A DNA stretch of 64,000 nucleotides, taken from the NCBI GenBank assembly GCA_018389105.1, contig JACATO010001436.1, positions 1 to 64,000 of the forward strand, in the 5' to 3' direction. The DNA comes from Nautilus pompilius. Its lineage: Eukaryota > Mollusca > Cephalopoda > Nautilida > Nautilidae. Under the pieces are notes generated by a model. That model had not been told where the DNA came from, made no database searches, and saw nothing but the letters and a program-made list of their open reading frames with translations. Below are positions 32,409 to 44,869 of the stretch, in pieces. The position numbers and the translations under genes are program-made. How positions within the stretch are numbered: the stretch's first letter is position 1; every line of letters starts with the position of its first letter.

Positions 32409-33504
32409 AGCAAGAAATAACTTGTTTATATAATTAATTTTTAAACGTACCCATATTTGGGTTTTCTTCCAAACCTTTAGCCAGCAGAGTATATATAATG
32501 GTTGCTCCTCATAAACAACAAATTACATGCTAACACCTCAGTATGTTAAGCTGCTTTACAGTGTAGGAGCTGCCGCCCACACATAGTCATACTTTTAGGT
32601 TTTGTAACCTGGTGTCATGGAATATCAAGAAGATCAGACAACTCACTACCTGCAATTCACACGTACTTGGAAAACCCTACCAGAACTCTTCATTTTAAAA
32701 TATGGTAGGAAACGTGTGTGAAGATGATGATCAGGAAGAAGCCATGCCAAACTGAGAACAAATTCAACACCTCGATAGACTGCTCAGATATTAGCTAAAC
32801 TACTTTTCTACTTAAGGTAGTAAACATTTATATGAACAAAGAATTTAGAATGGATTCTTCACTATATAATTAAGTGATGAGGAAACTGATATTCAACCTC
32901 TGTCACACTTGGTTACTGTCTACACTGTATTAATACTATTCATGAATGAAAACAACTTTTCTGAAAAGGGAAAAATAGAGTTTTTTTTTTTAAAAAAGTT
33001 TGAAGACATGGACAAATTAATGGTTAACAATCATTTTTTTTGTCTTTCTTTCTCTTAATGACATTGGAATTTAAAAATTAGCATGAATCATCCTTTCAAA
33101 TGCAATATGCTATATATTTTTGAAACTTTAGGCTGATGATATTCAAAAGCAAATCCCAAGTTAAAAAAAAAACAAACAACATAAATACTATTAAGTTTGC
33201 TAGGTACACTTCACTTCAATTTTATACACACATCAAATAAAATTCTTGTCCTGCAAAAGAGGAGAAAAGCTGAGTTGTGGTATGCATTTCACATGTGCGT
33301 GCTAGATCCAAGCTGCATTGTCAGAAATGACGACAGTTTGTACAAAGTGCCATGAGATTCTAGTGTTCCATCTCTTAATATTTAAAGATCTACGTACAAA
33401 TTATGACTGTTATGATTGAGTTCCACTGTATTTAAAAGAGAAATGTAAGATGGGAACAGAAATTTATCAGTGACATGTTATTCGAGAAAGTCATCCTGTT
33501 CACA

Positions 33505-33610
33505 CATGCCTCTAGAGTACAGGGGAATGGGCGAGAGTGTGTAGATGGTATGATGCAGACCATCACCACTATAAACAATTCCTGCCTGAGTTCTGCTATC
33601 AAAGAAACCC
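33505..33610 (+). mobile_element. SINE 3' fragment
   Basis: ACAGGGGAATGGGCGAG, GTGTGTAGATG and CCATCACCACTATAAACAA match the 3' part of the SINE near 45.9 kb (CAGGGCAGCGGGCAAG, GTGTGTGGATG, CCATTACCACTATGAACAA). Confidence 0.6.
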
Positions 33611-34479
33611 TACCTGCAGTATCATCTCATCACCTTTGGCAAAGGTCTCAAATATACATCATTTAGAACCAAGCATTCATTTAGTAAATACAGAAGATAC
33701 AACACCAATGATTATTCCAATAGCACTGGTTTAAAAGTGGAATTCTACCCTTTCTACTATATTAAATATACAACCATGTAACGATAAATCGGGTTTGGAT
33801 CTAAAAAAAAAAAGAAGATGAAACAAAGGCACTGACTGACTCATATAGAAGTTATTTGTTGACAAAGATGACAAATATTTCTTCATGCACTGCTTAGTCA
33901 ATACATACCTACCCTAATAAATTTCCAAATAGAACAACAACACGGACATTAGGCATCTACACATATTTATTTAGACCTTTTGTGTAATCTCCTTACTTGG
34001 ATAACATTCAACTTATAATCACGAACATATAATGCAATTATAAGAGCAGTTTAGCCAACAAACCATTTTCTATTGTCAGCAAGACTTAACTCTTTCCCAA
34101 CCACTGACTGTTACCAATGCACAACTAAAATTTAGGCTGGTTCCTTCTTAGCATTCTCTCTCACTCCAGTATAGTTCTAACATCTCCACTCAATCAAAAC
34201 TTACTTCCCTCCCCAAGACAGACAGACTAGGAAATCCACTTCCCAACTAATTTTTCATCTTCCCCACACTTTGAAGAAGTTTTGGTAAACAGAAAAGTCA
34301 GAGTGGCATGGAACAAATTTAAATAAACTTTCAAAATGACATCAAATTTTTTCTAAAAACATCAAAAAAATATTTTTCTCTCAGTATTCATTCCCACTGT
34401 CCAGTAGTTTTTATTCAGTAAATCATCACAAAGAAAGTGAACATATATCAAATTGTACCATGGAACTGACCAGATGCCT

Positions 34480-34795
34480 CATCAGTCCTCTTGGCCAACC
34501 ATAGTTGAGAACCAGCTCGTTTGATGTTATACCTCCCTCGGATGGTTTCTTCTCGGTCTTGTTCACTTGTCTAGATTCACTCCCACCCCATCTAAATATG
34601 AAAAGTTCTGGTAGAGTTTTTCAAGTATGGGGTGAATGTTCAATGGGTAATTCTTGACTGGACTGCACCTCATCCACTTCTCATGAGACACCAGCCGCAC
34701 CTAGGTAATTTGCTTGGTAACCAAGGCTGATACCCCACATCTTCCCACACCTAGCTGAAATAGCACCACTACAGTAATGGCATCTGGTCACTATT
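34480..34795 (+). mobile_element. SINE, body and 3' part
   Basis: CCAGCTCGTTTGATGTTATA, GGTTTCTTCTCGGTCTTGTT, CATCTAAATATGAAAAGTT, CTGGTAGAGTTTTTCAAG and GGCTGATACCCCACATCTTC occur in family order on the + strand. The tRNA-like head is not clear. Confidence 0.6.
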
Positions 34796-35009
34796 ATGAA
34801 CATTAGGACAGCTAGTTCTTTCAATTGAAAATAAGTTGAAAAGTAAAAAGGCGCGACTGCTTTTTTTGCTTCACATTATTACTACTACACTGTGGGGCCA
34901 AGAAAGAACAAGTCTATCAACCCTGCCTAAACGACATAAGTGCCATATATTACGGAAACAGTGCGCATGCGCGCAATACTCATCCATCCAAAGGTTTGGA
35001 AGCAAACCC

Positions 35010-35916
35010 ATCACATAGTTAATAATAAGGTTCAATACAAAGAGCAAACATCAAAATACCCTCTCTTTGAACATGATATTACAAGTATCCTGGAGGTTTC
35101 CAGAACGCACTCCCATCCATGTAACTTAATTTCATTGGATAAGGAATGGGCCAATAAAATGATGGGTGCATCATAGAACATATAAACTGAACAGGAGATG
35201 TCTAAATTTCAGAGAAATCACAACTGTTGAAGGTTATGGTTTTAGAAAACTTCTTGTCAGGATGGCAAAAAGAAAGCAAATTGATCTTCTGTGCATAGGC
35301 GCAAGATGACAGAGTAACATTTAAAGGAGAGGACGAATATATTACGCTCTTGAGCAAACAAAATAGAATATACACAGCCCCAGAAATTACAACGCAGCTG
35401 AATAGCACAAAAGAAAATCTGGTTCCCCTGACAACAGTGAAAAAGCAACCCTAAGCTGCTAATTTAAATGATCATGTGGCTATGGAAAGAAGAAAAACAA
35501 CCTTGCCTAATAGAGTGCAAAGGCTGAAATGGGCAGAATTATTTGAAGATTGGACTATAGGAGAATGTAAAATGTTTGTATACAAACAAGTTGGAAAACA
35601 CTTCAGAATGGTATGTTTCTCTTGCAGTTAAACGTGGAGGACTTGGTTTGGGCCCTCAGTCACCTGATTTATCATCTACTGAACTCTTGAGAGATTAACT
35701 TAACAGATACCTCAAGAAAACGATACCACACAACATGACACCATTATGGAAATAATGGGAGCAGTGCCAGTCAGCATGAAACTTAGGTGTAGCATCTGAA
35801 TATTTGGTGAAGTTAGTTGATAGACTCTCTAGAATTTGCAGAGCTGATGTCAGACCAGAGTGGAGTTGTTTTCATGAAACAAAGAATTAAGATAAAGCAT
35901 CCATGTATTGAGTCTT
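35010..35916 (+). repeat. Right arm of near-perfect long inverted repeat
   Basis: Reverse complement of 31503-32408, with differences such as 35337 (G for A) and about eight others. The deleted Tc1-like reading direction is + here. Here the unit is flanked by TA on both sides (TA|AGGTTCAATACA and TGTATTGAGTCT|TA), the target preference of Tc1/mariner elements. About 15 bases of homology extend past this point on the inner side only. Confidence 0.8.
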
Positions 35917-36079
35917 ACTTTCACCATTTTATGCCTAGAAATAAATTGGTTATAGTGTTCTTTTTTAAAAATAATTACTACTTTTATATATAAAATCTTG
36001 CCAATGTACATTACCAACCAAAATTTTGAAAAAAAAACCTGAATAAGATAATAAATCCTTATTTTGCAAAGCCTGGTTG

Positions 36080-36385
36080 TGATGTTTGAGGAGATCTTAC
36101 AGTAGTGGTGAGCTAGGAGGAGGATGTGGGGTACCAGCCTTGGTGACGAAGTCAATAGTTACTTGGGTATGGTAGGAGTATTTCAAATGGTGGTCAAAGT
36201 GCAAGCCACTCAAGAGTCAGTTACCCATGGAACCTCCACTACACATATCCAGTAAGACCGCATTAAAATTGTTAATTTTTCAGATGTGGGAGAAGCCCAC
36301 ATGGCCAGCTTGTGAAGAAAAACAGAGAAACCATGCTAGACAGGTAAGCCAAATTGAGCCGGTTCAGACTGGTATCCTAGTTCAA
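36080..36385 (-). mobile_element. SINE (-), nearly full length
   Basis: From right to left: the B-box side (GGTTCAGACTGGTATCC), GCCAAATTGAGCCGG, GAAACCATGCTAGACAGG, CATGGCCAGCTTGTGAAGAA and TTTTTCAGATGTGGGAGAAG. The 3' part follows with GATGTGGGGTACCAGCCTTG and GTGACGAAGTCAATAG. Confidence 0.7.
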
Positions 36386-36389
36386 ATAA

Positions 36390-37790
36390 TATATCTAAAA
36401 AATATAATAGGCTGTTTGCTATTCATGGTCTGTTCACTTCTAAGTATGATCTCCTTTGTACTTCAAAATGTCAAACTGACCAAAATAGGCAGGTTTTACA
36501 TGGCCAAGCTAGTTTCTAAGGAAACCTGTCTAATTTCAATTTCTCAAAAAAATCACAAGTTTCTTCCCGAGGAGGTAGTAAAAGTGAGAGACTGACGTCT
36601 TAATTAATAGCTACTGGTGCACAAAGCAATTTTTCCTAAAAGAATTGCCAAGTCAATTAGTAATGAAAGACTTACGAACCTAGCTTATGGCTAAACACAA
36701 TTAACTACCCGTAATTCAAATATTTGTCACTTCTCTTCCTTTTTCTTTTTTTTTTTAAATTAGTCTACTATTCATGGTTATATTTCAAAATGTACCACAG
36801 CCTTTAATCAACTGAGAACTCAAATCTCTCTATATAGTCCACTATCCCTCATTGACAACTAACAATTTATACATGCGGTTGTGCAGAATGCCTCGGAGAG
36901 TAGCCATTAGAGTGGCCAGTTTTATTTGATGTCAAACTCAAAAACGCTGATTTAATACACTACCTCAAAGGTGCTTTAACAACGGCAACAAAAAAAATTC
37001 AACATGTGCATAAATTAATCACCTTTTGAGATTTCACGCTATTAAGCTGTAGAACTTTCTTGTTCTTTTCTTTCCAAAAGCTATCAATCTAACCACCAAA
37101 GTGTTCTAGGTTGGTAGGTAGTAACGCTGTAGTAGCTAATAATCTATTGATAGCTGAACCATTAGCAGCATTATCTGAGACATTAGTCACATCTGCTTCA
37201 AATGAATGTATCTAATCCAAGCATAGGTCACCTCGTTCTTTCGTTGTAATGCACAAAAGTCATAGGACATGCTTGCTGACTTCACTTTATGATCAAAGAA
37301 TGTCTGAAACGGGATGTTGCCAGCTTCTCCTTCAAATGTATATTATGAACTACATTTTTCAAAAATCAAATTGCAAGAAACCACGCCTGTCTCATTATTA
37401 TTCATTAGTTTTTTTTATTGTAAATTTTATCTTTGTTAATGCAAACTTCCGTGAGCTGTCTCCCTTAACACTGTTTAAGTTGGCAGTACTTTTTTAGTGT
37501 AGATGATTTTGCATTCTTCTTTTTTTTTTTGTTACTAACATCAGGAAGAATTAACAAGTATTTCAAGGACGCCATAAACCTCATCATTAAAAACTGCTAT
37601 TGCATCCTTGTTGCAGCAGTTGTCATCTCGGATCTCAGCTAATCAGAAATAAATGACATTCCATTTGGTTCCCTAGAACTAGGAGGTGAGTAATTCCATT
37701 TTCAACATTATTAATAAACTAAACAACAAAAAAATTAATTATTTAATCATTCCCTTCTTTGAACTTTTGTGCCTAACCATGCTGAGAAGG
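36390..37790. other. Non-coding stretch, no gene recognised
   Basis: AT-rich DNA with a poly-T run near 36744-36758. No supportable exon or RNA gene. Confidence 0.5.
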
Positions 37791-37794
37791 CATT

Positions 37795-37885
37795 TCTGAA
37801 TAACTCACTCATGACTGGGATTCGAACTTTGGGCCCTTAATCCCAGTAGTCCAGTAGCCTACGACTAGACCACCGTGCACACTGC
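37795..37885 (-). mobile_element. SINE tRNA-like head (-)
   Basis: On the - strand this reads GGTGGTCTAGTCGTAGGC, in which TGGTCTAGTCG fits the A-box consensus TRGYNNANNNG perfectly. AAAGTTCGAATCCCAG follows, with a near-perfect B box (GTTCGAATCC). It is the clearest internal Pol III promoter in the window and shows the family is tRNA-derived. Confidence 0.75.
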
Positions 37886-38258
37886 AGTTATTTGATATTT
37901 ATAAATTAAAAAAGAGTTGAGAAATTTCAGCAAAACTACTCAAATTATTAAAATTAAATTTCCACCGTACCATCTTGTTGACTTTAAACTACCTAAAGAC
38001 AAAATCAGGTTTCGATGAACTCTCTCCTAAGCTCGTTAAGTTATACAGCTGGTGATTGACATTGCTGGTAGTCAGTCACCTTAAACTCTAAAGTACCTGC
38101 AACTCCCCAATTTCAATTCCCAGTTTGGTATTTGTTAGGCTCTGCATCTCTGGCAAAGTGTAGCAAACTTGCGTGGAGACGACAAATTTCACTTCCTGTT
38201 TCTAGACAGGTTTCTAAATGTCTGAATTGGGGCTGTAATATTGCAACAGAGTTATGCC

Positions 38259-38275
38259 GGGGGGGGGGGGGGGGG
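38259..38275. repeat. Poly-G tract, 17 G
   Basis: Seventeen uninterrupted G on the + strand. The length may be unreliable in any assembly. Confidence 0.85.
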
Positions 38276-38837
38276 AGAAAGAAAAAAAGATGTGAGAGAT
38301 CACCAAGGACCAAAACTTAGTCTTACATGCCTACAAAAATCTAATGCGCACATGCACAGCTGGTATTTTGTGTAAGCTCGCCAGTCGGTTGTATTATACC
38401 ATGAAAAAAATCGAGAGAATTTTGTCTGTTTTTAAAAACAGTAATAAATTTGTCAATCTCGTCAACATGCACACAGGCGGCAAATCTATGGTGACCCGAG
38501 TAACTCTTTCAACACTGTATTTACCCTTATATTCACACCTGTTCACTTTATAGGCAAAATGAAAATTGCAAGCTGCTGTCAACATCTAATTAGTGACCTT
38601 ACTAAATGCTAAAAAAAAAAAAAACAGGGCTTTCTATCTACTAGGCATGAGCATTTTGACAGCGAAAGACGCTAGAGAAGAAAAATTAGCATACATATAA
38701 TTAAACAAAAAGTAAAATCAAGGTATCCTGGGGCGTGATAACAGGTATATCTAGGGTCTGTGAGATCCATGCTTAATTCCAAATAGACCCCACCATTTCC
38801 ATGCTAGGTTTTAACCTTATTTTTTGCTCTATAAATA

Positions 38838-38895
38838 ATAGGGACCCATTATAGCAATGCCATTTCAGATGAGTTTCATTTAAACAATATCCACG
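38838..38895. repeat. Weak hairpin-element copy
   Basis: CATTATAGCAATGCCATTTC followed by AGATGAGTTTCATTTAAACA resembles the core and right arm of the small hairpin family. The left arm is degraded. Confidence 0.35.
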
Positions 38896-40689
38896 GTATT
38901 CTTCCAGTGACAAATCCTAGTCGCTTTTGAAGTGTACAAGTCAAAAGTATAATCTCTGCATCCTTTTCATTAGCTTTACATTTACCAAAAAAAAAATAAA
39001 ATAAAAAAAAACATTAACCCATTTCAAATTTCTTCTAAATAACTTTCGCATCTTGTAAAGCAAATTTTTAAAATTAGCAGATCATTTAATTATCATACTG
39101 GTTTCGAGAGTTTCAGTAAAAACAGCATGAGTCAAACTAATTGACAGCATCTTGTATTTTTGTCATCTTCCACTACCAAAAAATTACCTATTTGTGTGCG
39201 CGGGAAAAAAAAAATGCAATAATTAATAAAATTTGTGGATATTTTGCAGAGCAACTGCATGTTTCAGCTGCTTATTTGGCAATCACAATCACCATTTTAT
39301 CTAGAATCTTTATAAAATACAATCAGATCTTGAAAGGTGCCTCCTCTTTTACTTCTAACCTGCTTGTTATAAAGCTTTTGAGACAGCTTACCCTAGAAGT
39401 TTGCTCTGTGCTAGCTGCAATTTTCTTTTTCTTTTTTTGCCATCATTCAGAGGTTACAGCAAACAGATGAAGATGAATTTCAGAATTAATACATTTTATC
39501 AGTATCAAAAAAGATTAACAATAAAAACAAAACATTTAAAGTTATTTTTAATACCCCCCACAGTAGTGATGTATATATAAATTATGACTTTTCCTAACTT
39601 TTCAGCTTTTTAAAATTCTGTTTATTGTGAACATGTTGAGAAATTACCCTCCTGTAAAAATCATTATTTGGAAAGAAACATGATAAAAAAAGCAAACCAA
39701 CCGAGCATTTAGCTAAAGCTACCTACTACATCAACAACAGAACAAACATTCAACAAAAAATGAATCTGTATTACATTGGAGTGTTCAGCTCTAAACAGAA
39801 ATGCACATGCAGCCCGTTGCTCAAGAGATATTTGTCTTGTCTATGTTCACTATTTGGCAATGAAACTTTTCTTCTTATTTGTATGGACACAGACAAAAAT
39901 CCATTAATCTCAGCTGTGAAAATTATTTTGCAAAGTATTTTTCCGACTAAGTGATAGCTGTATTATTCCCAATCTTCCCTTTTCATGCAACACTGACCCT
40001 TTCTATGTAATGTGCAAGTTTAGATCTGACCTTAATCAGCTTAGAATGAACTTATCTGTCTTGCTATTCGTTGACAAATGAAAAAAAATCTGTTAATCAT
40101 ATAAACACCCAAAGCCTTATAATCGGTGTAAATAACTCAAATAAGATTAATTAATTTCAATTATTATAAATATTCCATCAAAGAACCGCATAGCTGGTTT
40201 CCACAACTTTGATTCTGCATAAATGGGAAACATTTCCTGAAGATTTGCTAAGGCCTAAATTAAGACTTAAATTATAGTCGGCACCCACTATAATTTTATA
40301 TCAAATAATTCCAAAATCCTTGTTCAAACATCTGGACTTCTCTCAAAAAAAGGCACAGGTTTTTTTCTTTCTTTCCCTCTAATCCCCAAATGCTGTGGAT
40401 AAGTGAGTAACACACTTTATGTAGAAGCTTTGGCTTTCAAGAATCATAGTAATCTTGAGTCCCTATGAACATGTAACCTCAAGCCATTGCACAATATTCC
40501 CAAAGCTTCAGTCAGCTGGACTCAGGATAGTCAACGATGATTTCGCCAGATGAGCAGCGCACTTCAAAAGGCATCAATACTTAGCGAAAAAAGAATCAAC
40601 TGAAATATTACTCTCCTGACTTTTCTTGTTTGGAATTTGTTTTCAACAAAAAAACAATAGAATTTTGAAAAAAAAATTGCAACTACATT

Positions 40690-40935
40690 TGATTCATACA
40701 AACCCCTAAGGTTGAGGGTCTGAGTTCAAATTCAAGTTAGGACCAGTTTGGCATAACCTCATGGTAATGGTTTCTTCTTGTTCTTCTTCACCAGCCAATG
40801 CTCAGGCACTTCAGTTTCCTCCCACATCTAAAAATGCAGTGTTCTAATAGGGCCTTTCCACACCCTAACCCCCCCTTGCTAGTATGCATGTCTGCTGCTG
40901 ATGCACAGAAGAACAGGTTTACATATTTACTCATA
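40690..40935 (+). mobile_element. SINE (+)
   Basis: TTGAGGGTCTGAGTTCAAAT (B-box side), AGGACCAGTTTGGCATAACC, TTCTTCTTCACCAGCCAATG, TTTCCTCCCACATCTAAAAA and AGTGTTCTAATAGGGCC occur in family order. Confidence 0.7.
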
Positions 40936-40939
40936 AATA

Positions 40940-42020
40940 TGCAGGAATGCTCTTCAGAAGGTTGAACTCTGGAGCTTAATATAGTTTGCAATAACAAGTG
41001 AAATAATACAGGTGCTTACTAAATTCTGTTAGTGAGTCTGATAGTGTTTCTGTCAAATGGTTGAATAGTTAATTGTCTTGAAAATTTGAAAGTTAATTAA
41101 CACGCGCATCATCTAGATTCAACATGCAAGATAAAACTGACTTTCAGTAAAAGAATGCTATTCTTTTTTCTAAAAGGATAGTTACCTTACAAGTCCAAGA
41201 TTTCCTGGGTTATACTAAATCCCAAAAAAAAACCTCAAAGACATCTTGGAAATACCAACTTTTGGAATACTCTTGGGATCAATGTCCACTTCCTGTAAAC
41301 ATGCAAGTGGGCTCCTCAAAGGGTTAAGAAAAACAAATCCCTACTCCTCAAAAGAAACAAAAGAATAACTTTTACAAATTTCTTAAATGAGGAAATTCCA
41401 AAATCTTTCCACAAAGAGAGCCTAAGTGTTTTGAATACAGATATCTAGCAGAATCCTTGTTCCAAACAATTTATTTTATTCCAGAAGACTTCAGATTTTT
41501 TTCTCACTATCAAGCACATATTTGGATAACATTTACCTTTAATGCCAGCCATTAAGTATTTTGTTGACTGTTTGTTCTCCAAAGGCAGCAGCAGTTACTA
41601 AGAATAAATCACCCAGCCACCAAAGTTAAGCAGTGCGGTTCCCTTGAGAAAACAGAGCTACTTCATGCTCTATTTATATTACGACTTAAGAAGCTTGACA
41701 CCTAAGTGCAAAAATAATCAGCAGAGGTCATCTGAACTGTAGAATTTTAGATTTCGTTACATCTACAGCAATATCAATCAAATGGAAAAGTCTTCCTAAT
41801 TAGGAAATCACACGCAATAATTAGGCATTCCCAGTGAAGCAGGATGTGAACATGCAGAGGGCTCCATTCGGAATGGTAAGTTAGCTACTGTCTACAAGAA
41901 CCTCTTGGTCAAAAACAAACTTGTATCCCCACTGGACAAGTAGGGTAGATCTGCAAATATTCATTAAACCCCCCATTACTTAAAAAGCATTTATTCTGAA
42001 CACAGACGATTAATTATCTA
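40940..42020. other. Non-coding stretch, no gene recognised
   Basis: AT-rich, no exon or element recognised. Confidence 0.5.
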
Positions 42021-42026
42021 CTACAG

Positions 42027-42098
42027 ATATTCAAATTAAGCCCAGCTAAAATAGCATTTGCGGTAATGGATTCGGCTGGGTTTTCATTCAAACATCTC
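42027..42098. repeat. Small hairpin element, copy 3
   Basis: Left arm GATATTCAAATTAAGCCCAGC, with its first base dropped, pairs with right arm GGCTGGGTTTTCATTCAAAC. The core is AATAGCATTTGCGGTAATGG. This is one of the cleanest copies. Confidence 0.65.
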
Positions 42099-42594
42099 TA
42101 TTATAAGGTTTATTTACTCATGTAGAAATAAGTCATGGACATTAATATCATAAAAAGTTCCATTCATAACCAATAAAACTTAGACTTTTAGTTGTTGGTT
42201 GTGTATATTAAATATGTCCATATATCTGCTGTAGTATTCAGTTAAAGGTATCAAAAAAAAAAGGATTATAAAGGGTATCAGCTGAAGTCATATCGCTATA
42301 TACTGGGGCTTTAAAAAATGTCTACTGTAAATGTAGACTGTATCATAATTTAAAATGTGAAATCATAATTTAAATTTTATTATCTAAATTTGTAGCTTAA
42401 TTTAAAACTAACAAGAAATATCTTAGCTTAATTTACAAATTAAAGGAAATTGGATTCTGCTCTAGACTGTTATCATTGTAATATTTGTTGCTCTTTCTAG
42501 CACACCAAAAATTTGTTGTGTTGTACATCAATCTCGACAGTAATCTCTCTACATCATAGATAACACTGGTAAGCACAGTTATTCATTAGAGAAG

Positions 42595-42790
42595 GTTGCC
42601 TATCCCATACCAAAAGGCACCCAGTTTCATTGATAGCACTCTTCATTTTTAGATATAGGTAGAAATCCATGTGACCAGCTGGTGAAGAAGAATGAAAAGA
42701 AACTGTGCCAGGAAAGTACACCAATCAATCCAGACTAGGAAGTGAACTCAGGGGGTGAGCAGTCTAGCTACTGGATCACCAGTGTTGCCC
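42595..42790 (-). mobile_element. SINE (-)
   Basis: TTTTTAGATATAGGTAGAAA, CATGTGACCAGCTGGTGAAG, AAAGAAACTGTGCCAGGAAA and CAATCCAGACTAGG are the reverse complement of the SINE body. The head lies toward 42790 (CTAGCTACTGGATCACCAG). Confidence 0.75.
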
Positions 42791-43079
42791 ATATGTAAAT
42801 TATTTACCCAAATCCCAGTATAAAAATACAAATCTCCACAATGCTTATGAAGTTAAACCTAAAGCAAAAATTCTTGGCTCCCATTCTGTTGCAAAACCAT
42901 ATAATTTCTTTGTACGTTATTATACCTCAGTACTGCAAATTAACCATGGATGTGTTCTTTTATTCTCCTTCTTCTAACCTAGAATCAATGCTTGTACCTC
43001 ATGTTTCTTTTTTCACTAAAATTCAAGTAATTAGAGGAATGGATTTTATTATATAGCAATGATTAACTCCATTAACAAG

Positions 43080-43395
43080 CTGCCATTACCCTAGTGGTTA
43101 AACTAATGGACTGCCAAGGCTGAGAGCTAGTTTTTCAATCCCAGTCAAAGTCTGCTGGGTCTGCACCTACCTGGCATTATTTCTTCTTTCTCTTCTTCAC
43201 CAACCCTAACGCATGTCTAAATAAGAAAATTTCTAGTAGAGCTCTCCCTGCCAAGTGTCAGGCCCCTTCTAAAGTTCGGGTAACCAATGCTCTCTAGTGG
43301 ATAACCATGAAACTACCCTCTTGCATCAGGGCTATCACTCATGTAAAGATGTTATCTCCCCTGTCAAGACTGGTGTAGGACACAGCAACTTGATT
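43080..43395 (+). mobile_element. SINE (+), nearly full length
   Basis: CCCTAGTGGTTAAACTAATG (A-box side), TTTTTCAATCCCAGTC (B-box side), TGCACCTACCTGGCATTATT, TTCTTCACCAACCC, CTAGTAGAGCTCTCCCTGCC and a 3' part with CAGGGCTATCACTC. Confidence 0.7.
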
Positions 43396-44155
43396 AACTG
43401 ATACAGTGCCAGTAATTTCAATTCAAAGCTGTAATAAAATTATCTCTTCTATTATTTGCAATGTATTTAACTATAAAAAAAAAACCCCATTTCTCCAGAG
43501 CTGCTGATGTTTAGCATCAACTTGTTATCAGCTGCAAGTCATTATACTAATTATAGTTTATCACAGACCAGCAATGAAAATGCTGCCTATCTCCAGAGAT
43601 GATTTTCCTCTGGCAGGAGACCAGGGTTACTGAATACCAGCAGTTCTAGAACTATGCGAAAGAAATCCTTTATAGTAAATGGTTCAGACAGAACCGACAC
43701 TAACTTTGCAAGATTTTACTTAGAGCACCAGCCTCGAAGCCAGACTGTACCAAAGTAGTACTCTTATAATTGGTAATACAAAAAAATTGGAGAGAGAAAA
43801 GAGTGTCTGTCTATCTATGGATCACTGGGTAGGAATATAAGGAAGCAAACCTGGGTCAAACAGTAGAATTCATGCTTTATCTGGAAATTATCAAAACCCC
43901 ATTTCCACAGCTTCTGGTCTGTCACAAATGCCTTTCTCACACTGTTTTGACCTGCATCCTACTGGAAAGGTCTGGGGTCAACAAGACTTCCATTATTCGG
44001 CAAACAAAAGAACCCAGTTTACATTTCCCATCTCAGTGTGTCATGTAATTTCCTAGTCAAGGCCCTTTTATCACCAGCAATTAGAGTAATCTCTCAACTT
44101 GCATAGATTAGGTTGTTTACATTTCTGCTGGGTCTGACTGGCAAGTCATCCTTAC

Positions 44156-44274
44156 CCAACCAAGCAAAACCCAGCTCCATCATCAAAGGGAGCTGCTAGC
44201 AGTGCAGGGAAGCCGACTAAACCAAGGTAGATGACGACCGAGACGCGTGACACCTTCAGCCTGCCAATCTCCAT
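44156..44274 (-). CDS. Possible first coding exon with signal peptide
   Basis: On the - strand an ATG at 44274 opens 39 codons plus two bases, ending at GG|GTAAGG (44156/44155), a good donor. The peptide is MEIGRLKVSR, then a hydrophobic run (VSVVIYLGLVGFPALL), then AAPFDDGAG. This is the charged start, hydrophobic core and small-residue cleavage region of a secretory signal peptide. An in-frame TAG lies about 12 codons upstream, which fits ATG 44274 as the start. Spliceable exon, signal peptide and strand all suit the extracellular CCP exon at 25.5 kb. The phases (2 here, 0 entering 26462) require at least one further exon between, which I did not find. The link is inference. Confidence 0.4.
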
Positions 44275-44789
44275 CACGCAACCCCAATGCAATCTTCCCT
44301 TTAAATGCTAAGTGGGGTTGCTGTACACATTTCATTTCCTGACCTTTCGCGATCTTTGATCATCCAAAACATTTCAGATATTTAAAGTGTCAATAACAAA
44401 GATAAAAGTGCTCGCCTGTAAGTGCTAACTCATTCTTCTAATGGAAAACGATGAGGGAGGTAGGCAGTTGTAAAAAAAAAAAAAGAGCAGCAGCAAACAC
44501 CCCTTACAACAAACTTGGAAAATTAACTCTTTCAAAAAGATAGCTCTGTAAACTTAAGTTCCACCATTATTAAAGTTACAATGTCCATCAGATTTCTAAC
44601 AAACCAGTTGTTCAAATGCAGTCACACTTCCTCGACAAATATTAATGATATAGCTAATCATAGATGTTATTCCTCCTGCCCTTTTAGTGACACAAGGGAA
44701 AAAAGCTTTACCCCCCCCAACAAATTTTCTATACCCATGCACTACATATCATTAACTGGTCTTATACAGCAAACACATTCATTGAATAT

Positions 44790-44858
44790 TAGAGATGAAA
44801 CTCGACCGAAACAGCATCACCATAATGGATCTGGGCTTGGTTTCATTTGAACGATGCC
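44790..44858. repeat. Small hairpin element, copy 4
   Basis: Left arm GAGATGAAACTCGACC pairs partly with right arm GGCTTGGTTTCATTTGAAC. The core CAGCATCACCATAATGGAT is shared with the copies at 42.06 and 53.95 kb. Confidence 0.5.
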
Positions 44859-44869
44859 CCTAGTAGCTG

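Larger units (their letters stand above)
32409..35009. other. 2.6-kb spacer between the inverted-repeat arms
   Basis: AT-rich, with no gene recognised. It contains a SINE 3' fragment near 33.5 kb and a SINE near 34.5-34.8 kb, both listed. Confidence 0.6.
37890..40685. other. Intron-like DNA, no gene recognised
   Basis: AT-rich with homopolymer runs, a poly-G tract and one weak hairpin copy listed separately. No supportable exon. Confidence 0.5.
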
